Assembly (NCBI RefSeq): GCF_003573695.1
Contig: NC_039362.1
Location: forward strand, 2,392,929 to 2,456,928
Origin: Papaver somniferum
Taxonomy: Eukaryota; Streptophyta; Magnoliopsida; Ranunculales; Papaveraceae
DNA: 64,000 nucleotides
Reading direction: 5' to 3'
Under the pieces are notes generated by a model, which was not told the DNA's origin, did no database searches, and worked only from the letters and a program-made list of their open reading frames with translations. A program made the position numbers and the translations under genes. Shown in pieces: positions 1-12,497 of this stretch. How positions within the stretch are numbered: position 1 is the first letter of the stretch; each line of letters begins with the position of its first letter.

Positions 1-1735
1 CTAGTATACATATGTGATATGTAGTAAATATGTGATATGTAGTAACATATGTAACTAGTAATATGTAGTAACTAGTAACATATGTAATATGTAGTAACTA
101 AAAACTAGTAGTATACTAGTAACTACTAGTATACTAGTATTAATATGTAGTAACATATATAGAACAAATGTAGTATGTAGTAACATATGTTACTAGTATC
201 AATATATTATATACTGATACTACATATTAATATGTAGTATGTTATACATTGGCACTACATATTAATATGTAGTAACATTATTAATATGTGGTATGTTATA
301 TATTGATATTACATATTAAATTGATACTATATTAATATGTAGTGTGTTATATATTGACACTACATATTAATATGTAGTGTCATATTAATATGTAGTATGT
401 TATATGTTGATATTACATATTAATATGTTACAAGTATACTAGTTACTATTAGTACTACTAGTATACTAGTATAGTACTAGTTACTACTAGTAAACGAGTC
501 TACTAGTACACATGTTACTACTAGTATAGTAGAGTAGTTACTTAATACTAGTTTACTAGTATACTAGTATACATATGTAATATGTAGTAACATATGTAAC
601 TAGTAATATGTAATAACTAGTAACATATGTAATATGTAGTGTCATATTAGTATGTAGTGTCATATTAGTATGTAGTATGTTAATATTGATATTGATATTA
701 CATATTAATATGTTACTAGTATACTAGTTACTATTAGTACTACTAGTATACTAGTATAGTACTAGTTACTACTAGTAAACTAGTCTACTAGTACACATGT
801 TACTACTAGTATAGTAGAGTAGTTACTTAATTTACGAGTAACATATTTTAGTAACATATGTAATATGTAGTAACTAATAACTAGTAGTATACTAGTATAC
901 TAGTATTAATATGTAGTATGTAGTAAAATATGTAGTAACATATATAGAACAAACAATGTAATATGTAGTAACATATGTTACTAGTATCAATATGTTATAT
1001 ACTGATACTACATATTAATATGTAGTGTGTTATACATTGGCACTACATATTAATATGTAGTAACATTATTAATATGTGGTATATTATAATGATATTACAT
1101 ATTAATATTGATACTACATATTAATATGTAGTATGTTATATATTGACACTACATATTAATATGTAGTGTCATATTAGTATGTAGTAATGTTTAATATTGA
1201 TATTACATATTAATATGTTACTAGTTACTGTTAGTACTACTAGTATAGTACAGTTACTACTAGTAAACTAGTATACTAGTACACATGTTACTACTAGTAT
1301 AGTAGAGTAGTTACTTAATACTAGTTTACTAGTTTACTAGTATACTAGTATACATATGTAATATGTAGTAACATATGTAACTAGTATACATATGTAATAT
1401 GTAGTAACATATGTAACTAGTAATATGTAATAACTAGTAACATATGTAATATGTAGTGTCATATTAGTATGTAGTATGTTATATATTGATATTACATATT
1501 AATATGTTACTAGTATACTAGTTACTATTAGTACTACTAGTATACTAGTATAGTACTAGTTACTACTAGTAAACTAGTCTACTAGTACACATGTTACTAC
1601 TAGTATAGTAGAGTAGTTACTTAATTTACGAGTAACATATTCTTTTTACTATTAATATAGTACATATTGATATGTAGTATGACCATATTGATACTATTAG
1701 TATGTAGTAACATATTACTAGTAATATTAAATGTG
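1..1735. repeat. AT-rich palindromic satellite block 1
   Basis: The block is built almost only from short words such as ACTAGTATACTAGT, CATATTAATATG, ACATATGTAATATGTAG and their reverse complements. Many of these are perfect palindromes. Longer modules recur: the segment around 541-840 returns around 1311-1640. There is no reading frame and no gene signal. The same words form the blocks at 4690-5450 and 9645-12497. The array starts at or before the window edge. Confidence 0.9.
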
Positions 1736-3053
1736 TTGATACTAATTAGATCTGTAAGGGTGTTTTAGGTATTTAGAAAATACACTTTATAATCTCCACA
1801 AAATTTTTGGACTAGCGAGTAAATAATCTAGTCCAAAAACATGTTTTTGGACTAACGAGTAAATGTTTTTCGTGGGTGGACTAGCCATTAACTGGGTCAT
1901 GAAAAATTGGACTAAATAGTAATTCCTACTTTTTTATACTCATAGAAAAACGGTTAACATAATCCGGTTTCGGTCTATGGGCCAAATCGCAACAAATCCC
2001 ATTATGGATTGGAAAATTTCTTGTTTGGTCCTAGGCCCATATAGTTATTTATAGTAGGGTCCAACCGGAATTTTTTTTTATCCGGAGGTCCAAAATTAAT
2101 TAAAACATGAAAATGTCCATAATGCCCATTACTACCAAACGTGTGTGTCTACACTGCTTACAAATTTGAGTACATATCTGGTACACTGCTTAAAAATTCG
2201 AGTACATATTTGCTACACTGTTTACAAATTTGAGTACATATCTGTCTGAGTACATATCTGTCGTACTGCTTACAAATCCGATTATATATCTGAATGCTTA
2301 CAAATTCGAGTACATATTTGCTGCACTGCTTCCAGGTAGAGTACAAATTTGTAAGAATCAATGATAAATAAATTAGAAAACGTATTACATCACATACATT
2401 GTAGGATCATACAATGTAGCAACCCAACCTTCTATGTTCCTCCAAATCCATTTTCAGCACACCTTCTTTCAAACACACATCACAACCAATTTGTAACTTT
2501 ATCAAGACCACCACCAATTTCACAAGCTTGCAAATCTGAACCAATAGCAACTCTTGTTCCTATCATTCAAAACCTGTCATTTCTTGCAATAAGTTCTGAA
2601 CTGCAGCTCCAGATCATCTCCATATCCAATTCCAGTACTGAATCAAACGTAACAAAGATCATTTATTTTAGTATTTCATATACGTACTGAATCAAACATA
2701 ACAGAGAGCACTTCCTATCAGTATGTGACATATGTATTGAAGATTCATGAAAACACAAAGAGAAAGCACAAAGAAAATGGCGAGTACAAACCTGTGTATG
2801 AATCATTCGGAAAGTAGACATCGGTATACAATGAGCTGGTGCACTCTCTGATCCATGTAGAAAGGCATTTATGAAGGAACTGTCGGTACTATCAATTAAT
2901 ACCAGCATTACATAGTCTGGTTTCCAGAAGGAAGGCAAAATGATGATGCTTATAATAGATGTATGCATAGGAGTAAGTATTTGGATTGGATCACTCAGAA
3001 TCAGACATGTTTTGAACCTATAAATGTGACAAAGATGTAACAGTATTAATACA

Positions 3054-3622
3054 CAGTATTTCACATATGTACTGATGGATCAATACTAAAACAAGTGAGA
3101 GATCTATGAAAAAAACAGAATCTAGGAGCAGTTTCTATGAGTATGCCATATATGTACTGCAGATTCATGAACTACAAATCAAACTGCATGACAAGAATAA
3201 TTAAGGATCTATCAGAAATAGCAGAATCTAAGCACATAATATGGTATTTGACATATGTAATGATGGATCAAACTAAAAAAAGTGAGAGATCTATGAAAGA
3301 AACAGAATCTAAGAGCAGTTTCTATGAGTATGCCATATATGTACTGCAGATTCATGAACTACAAATCAACTGCATGACAAGAATAATTAAGGATCTATGA
3401 GAAACAGCAGAATCGAAGCACATAATGCGGTATTTCACATATGTACTGATGGATCAAACTAAAAAAGTGAGAGATCTATGAAAGAAACAAAATCTAAGAG
3501 AAGTTTCTATGAGTATGTCATATATATACTGCAGTTTCATGAACTACAAATCAACTTCATGACAAGAATAATTAAAAATCTATGAGAAACAACAGAATCG
3601 AAGCACATAATACGGTATTTCA
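3054..3622. repeat. About 186-bp internal tandem repeat, three units (copy A)
   Basis: The phrase GGTATTTCACATATGTACTG followed by GGATCAA...GAGAGATCTATGA recurs near 3054, 3242, 3430 and 3614. Unit length is about 186 bp. Unit number differs between copies A, B and C, so the array changes length independently of the element. Confidence 0.85.
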
Positions 3623-3756
3623 TGTTTAATAAGATGAATTATTAAAAATGTTGTTTAAATCTCCGAATCAAGCCATAGAATCATGTTTCTTTACTCTAAA
3701 TAGTGTATCGCTAAAATGAAGGGTAAGAAACAAAGCAAGGGATAAGAGTAGAATAC

Positions 3757-4501
3757 CATTTCAAACCCATAACCTGCATCTACAACAAATATGACAGCAT
3801 CGGCATACTTTGCCGCATCAATCATGCCATTGACATTATTTGGACACCCCACAAACTGTATCCGTCTTTTTACGCCTAGGACAACACATATTCAACCAAA
3901 AAGATATCATGAGACCCTTGTCTAAGAGACCATGATAAACACTACTTCCGAAAATCCCAATATTTATAAGACTACTAATGAAGCAAATCAAGATATGAAA
4001 TAACAAATATACCTGCTAAAATTCTGATAGGCCCTGCCATGTCGCAATGATTTCCCCTGGTATAGAAACTGACCAAACTCTTAATCAAAAGAGATTTACC
4101 GACCCTAGGAGGTCCTTGAACATCAATAATATATGGTGGTCGTTCTTCTTCAACAGTAGGATCTGGATCATCCTGGTGACGATAATCATCAGCAGATACC
4201 TACAATTGACACAAGAAGTAGTATCAATACAAGTTGGATCTGGACAATCATTTTGCGAGAAAATAAAATTTGAAAACCCTAAAATCAAAAGAGAGTGTAC
4301 CTCGTCATCACAGCTCTTCATCTTCTTGTAGATCTGTATGTATGAAACTCCATTTTCTATATAGGAATCTCCCACTTTTCGTTTTCGATCACGAGGTGAA
4401 GAAAAATAATGTCGATGACGAGACCGTATGGCGGTGTTTTCTATAGAATAAGGATAAGAGGAAAGACTACGATGGGTAGAAGATGCAGAAGCAGCAGCCA
4501 T
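3757..4501 (-). pseudogene. BMS1-like GTPase, captured 5' fragment (three exons)
   Basis: Three exons on the minus strand join in frame: 4501-4301, 4199-4013 and 3875-3757, all with GT-AG borders. Exon 1 gives a Ser/Arg-rich start (MAAASASSTHRS...). Exon 2 carries the P-loop VQGPPRVGKSLLIKSL followed by MAGPIRILAG. Exon 3 continues with QFVGCPNNVNGMIDAAKYAD and ends GYGFEM. These match the N-terminal GTPase region of BMS1, the nucleolar GTPase needed for 40S ribosome assembly. BMS1 is over 1000 residues, and here only about 122 residues are present; the sequence then runs into element DNA with no further exon I can recognise. The acidic/basic N-terminus differs from normal BMS1, so exon 1 may come from another source. 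It may be transcribed but cannot make a working protein. Confidence 0.8.
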
Positions 4502-4689
4502 TGAGGCGGTGTTGCTGTGGGGAAGGAGACACAGAAGATTCTGATGTTTAGGTTTAGGTTTTTTATAGAGAGATTTCATGTTTAGTCCACTAAACCCGAT
4601 TCGTATTAGTGGCTAGTCCAGCGGGAAACAACATTTACTCCCTAGTCCAAAAAAGATTTGAAAAGAGTAAAATTACTCTACTAACCCTA

Positions 4690-5450
4690 ACATATAATAT
4701 ACTATGTATGTTAGTAACATATGTAATATGTAGTAACATATATCCTAGTATTAATACTAGTTTACTAGTATACTAGTATACATATGTGATATGTAGTAAC
4801 ATATGTAACTAGTATACATATGTGATATGTAGTAACATATGTAACTAGTAATATGTAGTAACTAGTAACATATGTAATATGTAGTAACTAAAAACTAGTA
4901 GCATACTAGTAACTACTAGTATACTAGTATTAATATGTAGTAACATATATAGAACAAATGTAGTATGTAGTAACATATGTTACTAGTATCAATATATTAT
5001 ATACTGATACTACATATTAATATGTAGTATGTTATACATTGGCACTACATATTAATATGTAGTAACATTACTAATATGTGGTATGTTATATATTGATATT
5101 ACATATTAATATTGATACTACATATTAATATGTAGTATGTTATATATTGACACTACATATTAATATGTAGTGTCATATTAGTATGTAGTATGTTATATAT
5201 TGATATTACATATTAATATGTTACTAGTATACTAGTTACTATTAGTACTACTAGTATACTAGTATAGTACTAGTTACTACTAGTAAACTAGTCTACTAGT
5301 ACACATGTTACTACTAGTATAGTAGAGTAGTTACTTAATTTACGAGTAACATATTCTTTTTACTATTAATATAGTACATATTGATATGTAGTATGACCAT
5401 ATTGATACTATTAGTATGTAGTAACATATTACTAGTAATATTAAATGTGT
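4690..5450. repeat. AT-rich palindromic satellite block 2
   Basis: It has the same word set as block 1, about 760 bp long, and lies between element copies A and B. Its right part (5100-5450) is nearly identical to 1470-1740, so the satellite and element were duplicated together. Confidence 0.9.
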
Positions 5451-6767
5451 TGATACTAATTAGATCTGTAAGGGTGTTTTAGGTATTTAGAAAATACACT
5501 TTATAATCTCCACAAAATTTTTGGACTAGCGAGTAAATAATCTAGTCCAAAAACATGTTTTTGGACTAACGAGTAAATGTTTTTCGTGGGTGGACTAGCC
5601 ATTAACTGGGTCATGAAAAATTGGACTAAATAGTAATTCCTACTTTTTTATACTCATAGAAAAACGGTTAACATAATCCGGTTTCGGTCTATGGGCCAAA
5701 TCGCAACAAATCCCATTATGGATTGGAAAATTTCTTGTTTGGTCCTAGGCCCATATAGTTATTTATAGTAGGGTCCAACCGGAATTTTTTTTTATCCGGA
5801 GGTCCAAAATTAATTAAAACATGAAAATGTCCATAATGCCCATTACTACCAAACGTGTGTGTCTACACTGCTTACAAATTTGAGTACATATCTGGTACAC
5901 TGCTTAAAAATTCGAGTACATATTTGCTACACTGTTTACAAATTTGAGTACATATCTGTCTGAGTACATATCTGTCGTACTGCTTACAAATCCGATTATA
6001 TATCTGAATGCTTACAAATTCGAGTACATATTTGCTGCACTGCTTCCAGGTAGAGTACAAATTTGTAAGAATCAATGATAAATAAATTAGAAAACGTATT
6101 ACATCACATACATTGTAGGATCATACAATGTAGCAACCCAACCTTCTATGTTCCTCCAAATCCATTTTCAGCACACCTTCTTTCAAACACACATCACAAC
6201 CAATTTGTAACTTTATCAAGACCACCACCAATTTCACAAGCTTGCAAATCTGAACCAATAGCAACTCTTGTTCCTATCATTCAAAACCTGTCATTTCTTG
6301 CAATAAGTTCTGAACTGCAGCTCCAGATCATCTCCATATCCAATTCCAGTACTGAATCAAACGTAACAAAGATCATTTATTTTAGTATTTCATATACGTA
6401 CTGAATCAAACATAACAGAGAGCACTTCCTATCAGTATGTGACATATGTACTGAAGATTCATGAAAACACAAAGAGAAAGCACAAAGAAAATGGCGAGTA
6501 CAAACCTGTGTATGAATCATTCGGAAAGTAGACATCGGTATACAATGAGCTGGTGCACTCTCTGATCCATGTAGAAAGGCATTTATGAAGGAACTGTCGG
6601 TACTATCAATTAATACTAGCATTACATAGTCTGGTTTCCAGAAGGAAGGCAAAATGATGATGCTTATAATAGATGTATGCATAGGAGTAAGTATTTGGAT
6701 TGGATCACTCAGCATCAGACATGTTTTGAACCTATAAATGTGACAAAGATGTAACAGTATTAATACA

Positions 6768-7740
6768 CAGTATTTCACATATGTACTGATGGATCAATAC
6801 TAAAACAAGTGAGAGATCTATGAAAAAAACAGAATCTAGGAGCAGTTTCTATGAGTATGCCATATATGTACTGCAGATTCATGAACTACAAATCAAACTG
6901 CATGACAAAAATAATTAAGGATCTATCAGAAATAGCAGAATCTAAGCACATAATATGGTATTTGACATATGTAATGATGGATCAAACTAAAAAAAGTGAG
7001 AGATCTATGAAAGAAACAGAATCTAAGAGCAGTTTCTATGAGTATGCCATATATGTACTGCAGATTCATGAACTACAAATCAACTGCATGACAAGAATAA
7101 TTAAGGATCTATGAGAAACAGCAGAATCGAAGCACATAATGCGGTATTTCACATATGTACTGATGGATCAAACTAAAAAAGTGAGAGATCTATGAAAGAA
7201 ACAAAATCTAAGAGAAGTTTCTATGAGTATGTCATATATATACTGCAGTTTCATGAACTACAAATCAACTTCATGACAAGAATAATTAAAAATCTATGAG
7301 AAACAACAGAATCGAAGCACATAATACGGTATTTCACATACGTACTGATGGATCAAACTAAAAAAGTGAGAGATCTATGAAAGAAACAGAATCTAAGAGC
7401 AGTTTCTATGAGTATGCCATATATGTACTGCAGATTCATGAACTACAAATCAACTGCATGACAAGAATAATTAAGGATCTATGAGAAACAGCAGAATCGA
7501 AGCACATAATGCGGTATTTCACATATGTACTGATGGATCAAACTAAAAAAGTGAGAGATCTATGAAAGAAACAAAATCTAAGAGAAGTTTCTATGAGTAT
7601 GTCATATATATACTGCAGTTTCATGAACTACAAATCAACTTCATGACAAGAATAATTAAAAATCTATGAGAAACAACAGAATCGAAGCACATAATACGGT
7701 ATTTCACATACGTACTGATGGATCAAACTAAAAAAATGAG
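6768..7740. repeat. About 186-bp internal tandem repeat, five units (copy B)
   Basis: Repeat starts lie near 6768, 6957, 7144, 7329, 7515 and 7701. Two units (about 370 bp) are extra compared with copies A and C, and they are nearly identical to their neighbours, as expected for unequal exchange or slippage. Confidence 0.85.
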
Positions 7741-9069
7741 AGATCTATGAAAGAACCAGAATCTAAGAGCAGTTTCTATGAGTATTCCATATGTGTACTG
7801 ATGGATAATACGATCTGAAAGTACAAACAAATCGAAAACAAAAAAATAATAAAATCTATAGCTAAAATCATTAAAAACATGATAATCTAACCAAATAACA
7901 GAATAAATATGAACAAGATTCATAAAAAAAGAACAAAAAGTTAGATTTGTAGGAGTTCCTAAAACTTGCTTTTGGCATGAAAACTTGTCGCAAAGGTCCA
8001 CCTAATCTATCGATTGTTCTGGACATCTTTTTTTCACTGTCTTTGTTTTAAGGAAGTACGGAACTCATCTCCTAACCCTGTCTCTTTATTTTTAAATAAC
8101 TCGTAAGTTATTTTGGATCTCTGTATGTTCCAAAAAAAAAAATCGAATCTCTGGATGCTTCAAAAATAAAAAAAATCGGATCTCTGTAAAGAATAGTATG
8201 TTAACTCTATAATAGATATATATGTTGAATTACTTCTCACTAAAACGTGATTTATCTGAAAAGAAAGATGTGATAGGGTATTTGAAGATAAATCTAAATA
8301 TGCTATTGACCTAGTTGTGGAAATTCAGAGGCACGTTGATTTTTTGACTATAAGAAAAAGAAAAACTAATAAACGTAGACACGTAAATCACCTCCCACAT
8401 GGAAGGTTCCAAATAAAGATACCCTAAAAATCAATGTTCATGCAAGAGGATTTCAGAATTATTACGAGCACCCACAAGAGGCATAAAAATTTATGGGGGT
8501 TTTCGTATGCCCAACATACCATGAACTTTATACAGATCAGTTTTGATAATTAGGGACTTTTAGTACCGTAGACCATAATGCTTTAAATTATTGTCACATC
8601 ATTTTTGATGATATGCTAACTCTTGGAGTTATAGTTCTTTTCGATAGCAATATACTTTAGATGATTCGTATCATGGTCTATCCATAGGTGTGGAATCGTA
8701 GTTTTTACCATGCTAAAATAATGGCAAGACAGTGACTTGCATGGAATGTTTGCAGTGGTTGTATTTATGTGATCTAGAATATTTTCGAGTATTATATCAA
8801 GGCAATTATATTGCATGAGTAGGGAAGGCTTCCAAATCTCGATGTGGTGACAGAGGTAGCCAAACAGGACTATGATTTTTCCGGTGGTCAATAGTTGTGT
8901 GTTTTCTCTGTTTGTATCTTTATGTTAGTAACTAAGCAGCTTATTTTAGGAACTCCGAGATCAGGCCACAGGATCTTTATGTTAGTAACAAAGAGTTAAC
9001 TTTTTGTATTGATCTTTATGTTAGATTTGTAGGAGTTCCTAAAATAGCTTGTTTTTATGAATCTTGTTC
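7741..9069. other. Segment unique to copy B, no gene recognised
   Basis: This 1.3-kb stretch replaces the middle of the element. The words GTTAGATTTGTAGGAGTTCC (near 7940 and 9022) are direct repeats, and AACAAGATTCATAAAA (near 7912) is inverted at 9053-9068, which suggests an inserted element with mixed terminal repeats. ATCTTTATGTTAG recurs three times between 8918 and 9032. Frames are short and no protein family is recognised. Confidence 0.4.
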
Positions 9070-9442
9070 ATATATGGTGGTCGTTCTTCTTCAACAGTAG
9101 GATCTGGATCATCCTGGTGACGATAATCATCAGCAGATACCTACAATTGACACAAGAAGTATTATCAATACAAGTTGGATCTGGACAATCATTTTGCGAG
9201 AAAATAAAATTTGAAAACCCTAAAATCAAAAGAGAGTGTACCTCGTCATCACAGCTCTTCATCTTCTTGTAGATATGTATGTATGAAACTCCATTTTCTA
9301 TATAGGAATCTCCCACTTTTCGTTTTCGATCACGAGGTGAAGAAAAATAATGTCGATGACGAGACCGTATGGCGGTGTTTCCTATAGAATAAGGATAAGA
9401 GGAAAGACTACGATGGGTAGAAGATGCAGAAGCAGTAGCCAT
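9070..9442 (-). pseudogene. BMS1-like GTPase, shorter captured fragment
   Basis: Exon 1 (9442-9242) and the first part of exon 2 (9140-9070) repeat the fragment of copy A with a few substitutions. The match stops abruptly inside exon 2, just before the P-loop, at CGACCACCATATAT. The GTP-binding motif is therefore missing. It is a broken duplicate of the capture at 3757-4501. Confidence 0.75.
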
Positions 9443-9644
9443 TGAGGCGGTGCTGCTGTGGGGAAGGAGACACAGAAGATTCTGATGTTTAGGTTTAGGT
9501 TTTTTATAGAGAGATTTCATGTTTAGTTCACTAAACCCGATCCGGATTAGTGGCTAGTCCAGCGGGAAACAACATTTACTCCCTAGTCCAAAAAATATTT
9601 GAAAAGAGTAAAATTACTCTACTAACCCTAACATATAATATACT

Positions 9645-12497
9645 ATGTATGTTAGTAACATATGTAATATATAGTAACATATATACTAGTATTAATACTA
9701 GTTTACTAGTATACTAGTATACATATGTGATATGTAGTAACATATGTAACTAGTATACATATGTGATATGTAGTAACATATGTAACTAGTAATATATAGT
9801 AACTAGTAACATATGTAATATGTAGTAACTAAAAACTAGTAGTATACTAGTAACTACTAGTATACTAGTATTAATATGTAGTATGTAGTAAAATATGTAG
9901 TAACATATATAGAACAAATGTAGTATGTAGTAACATATTTACTAGTATCAATATGTTATATACTGATACTACATATTAATATGTAGTATGTTATACATTG
10001 GCACTACATATTAATATGTAGTAACATTATTAATATGTGGTATGTTATATATTGATATTACATATTAATATTGATACTACATATTAATATGTAGTATGTT
10101 ATATATTGACACTACATATTAATATGTAGTGTCATATTAGTATGTAGTATGTTATATGTTGATATTACATATTAATATGTTACTAGTATACTAGTTACTA
10201 TTAGTACTACTAGTATACTAGTATAGTACTAGTTACTACTAGTAAACTAGTCTACTAGTACACATGTTACTACTAGTATAGTAGAGTAGTTACTTAATAC
10301 TAGTTTACTAGTATACATATGTATTATGTCGTAACATATGTAACTAGTAATATGTAATAACTAGTAACATATGTAATATGTAGTGTCATATTAATATGTA
10401 ATGTCATATTAGTATGTAGTATGTTATATATTGATATTACATATTAATATGTTACTAGTATACTAGTTTACTAGTATAATACTAGTTACTATTAGTACTA
10501 CTAGTATACTAGTATAGTACTAGTTACTACTAGTAAACTAGTCTACTAGTACACATGTTACTACTAGTATAGTAGAGTAGTTACTTAATTTACGAGTAAC
10601 ATATTTTAGTAACATATGTAATATGTAGTAACTAATAACTAGTAGTATACTAGTATACTAGTATTAATATGTAATATGTAGTAAAATATGTAGTAACATA
10701 TATAGAACAAATGTAATATGTAGTAACATATGTTATATACTGATACTACATATTAATATGTAGTATGTTATACATTGGCACTACATATTAATATGTAGTA
10801 ACATTATTAATATGTGGTATGTTATATATTGATATTACATATTAATATTGATACTACATATTAATATGTAGTATGTTATATATTGACACTACATATTAAT
10901 ATGTACTGTCATATTAGTATGTAGTATGTTATATATTGATATTACATATTAATATGTTACTAGTTACTGTTAGTACTACTAGTATACTAGTATAGTACTA
11001 GTTACTACTAGTAAACTAGTATACTAGTACACATGTTACTACTAGTATAGTAGAGTAGTTACTTAATACTAGTTTACTAGTATACTAGTATACATATGTA
11101 ATATGTAGTAACATATGTAACTAGTAATATGTATAATAGTAACATATGTAATATGTAGTGTCATATTAGTATGTAGTATGTTATATATTGATATTACATA
11201 TTAATATGTTACTAGTATACTAGTTTACTAGTATAATACTAGTTACTATTAGTACTACTAGTATACTAGTATAATACTAGTTACTACTAGTAAACTAGTC
11301 TACTAGTACACATGTTACTACTAGTATATTAGAATAGTTACTTAATACTAGTTTACTAGTATACATATGTATTATGTCGTAACATATGTAACTAGTAATA
11401 TGTAATAACTAGTAACATATGTAATATGTAGTGTCATATTAATATGTAATGTCATATTAGTATGTAGTATGTTATATATTGATATTACATATTAATATGT
11501 TACTAGTTTACTAGTATAATACTAGTTACTATTAGTACTACTAGTATACTAGTATAGTACTAGTTACTACTAGTAAACTAGTCTACTAGTACACATGTTA
11601 CTACTAGTATAGTAGAGTAGTTACTTAATTTACGAGTAACATATTTTAGTAACATATGTAATATGTAGTAACTAATAACTAGTAGTATACTAGTATACTA
11701 GTATTAATAGTAATATGTAGTAAAATATGTAGTAACATATATAGAACAAATGTAATATGTAGTAACATATGTTATATACTGATACTACATATTAATATGT
11801 AGTATGTTATACATTGGCACTACATATTAATATGTAGTAACATTATTAATATGTGGTATGTTATATATTGATATTACATATTAATATTGATACTACATAT
11901 TAATATGTAGTATGTTATATATTGACACTACATATTAATATGTACTGTCATATTAGTATGTAGTATGTTATATATTGATATTACATATTAATATGTTACT
12001 AGTTACTGTTAGTACTACTAGTATACTAGTATAGTACTAGTTACTACTAGTAAACTAGTATACTAGTACACATGTTACTACTAGTATAGTAGAGTAGTTA
12101 CTTAATACTAGTTTACTAGTATACTAGTATACATATGTAATATGTAGTAACATATGTAACTAGTAATATGTAATAACTAGTAACATATGTAATATGTAGT
12201 GTCATATTAGTATGTAGTATGTTATATATTGATATTACATATTAATATGTTACTAGTATACTAGTTTACTAGTATAATACTAGTTACTATTAGTACTACT
12301 AGTATACTAGTATAATACTAGTTACTACTAGTAAACTAGTCTACTAGTACACATGTTACTACTAGTATATTAGAATAGTTACTTAATTTACGAGTAACAT
12401 ATTCTTTTTACTATTAATATAGTACATATTGATATGTAGTATGACCATATTGATACTATTAGTATGTAGTAACATATTACTAGTAATATTAAATGTG
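9645..12497. repeat. AT-rich palindromic satellite block 3 with 1,048-bp higher-order repeat
   Basis: This is the longest block. The rare variant word ATGTATTATGTCGTAACATATG occurs twice, 1,048 bp apart, and the surrounding sequence from 10303 to 11350 repeats at 11351-12390 almost unchanged. So the short palindromic words are organised in a higher-order repeat, as in other tandem satellites. There is no coding potential. Confidence 0.85.

Larger units (their letters stand above)
1741..4690. mobile_element. Pack-type TIR element, copy A, with captured BMS1-like fragment
   Basis: Seen: the left end has TTTTGGACTAGCGAGTAAAT near 1805, and the right end near 4633 has its inverted counterpart ATTTACTCCCTAGTCCAAAA. 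Flanking motifs GGACTAGCCA (left) and TGGCTAGTCC (right) extend the inverted similarity to about 90 bp. Positions 1741-3622 match copy B (offset 3714) and, to about 3622, copy C. From 3622 on, copy A holds exons of a BMS1-like GTPase gene on the minus strand. Known: Pack-MULEs and similar TIR elements carry host-gene fragments. Inferred: this is a non-autonomous gene-capturing element. No transposase and no clean target duplication were found. The short open frames at 2158-3400 recur in all copies but match no protein I recognise. Confidence 0.6.
5455..9645. mobile_element. Pack-type TIR element, copy B
   Basis: Positions 5455-7336 repeat copy A almost base for base at a constant offset of 3714. 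The copy then differs: extra units of the 186-bp repeat to about 7700, an unrelated segment to 9069, and then again the A-type right end (9070-9645) with the BMS1-like exon and the inverted terminal motif. The near identity of A and B points to a recent duplication. Confidence 0.6.

Noticed and set aside
2158..3400. Several short open frames repeated in all three element copies (for example MINKLENVLHHIHC... at 2361)
   Set aside because: They are conserved only because the copies are recent duplicates. They have no splice logic, no family match and no frame-preserving change pattern that I can see.
8236..8890. LINE RNase H-like fragment in the unique segment of copy B
   Set aside because: Only loose similarity (LGVIVLFDSN, VDHNAL), broken by many stops; not enough to call.
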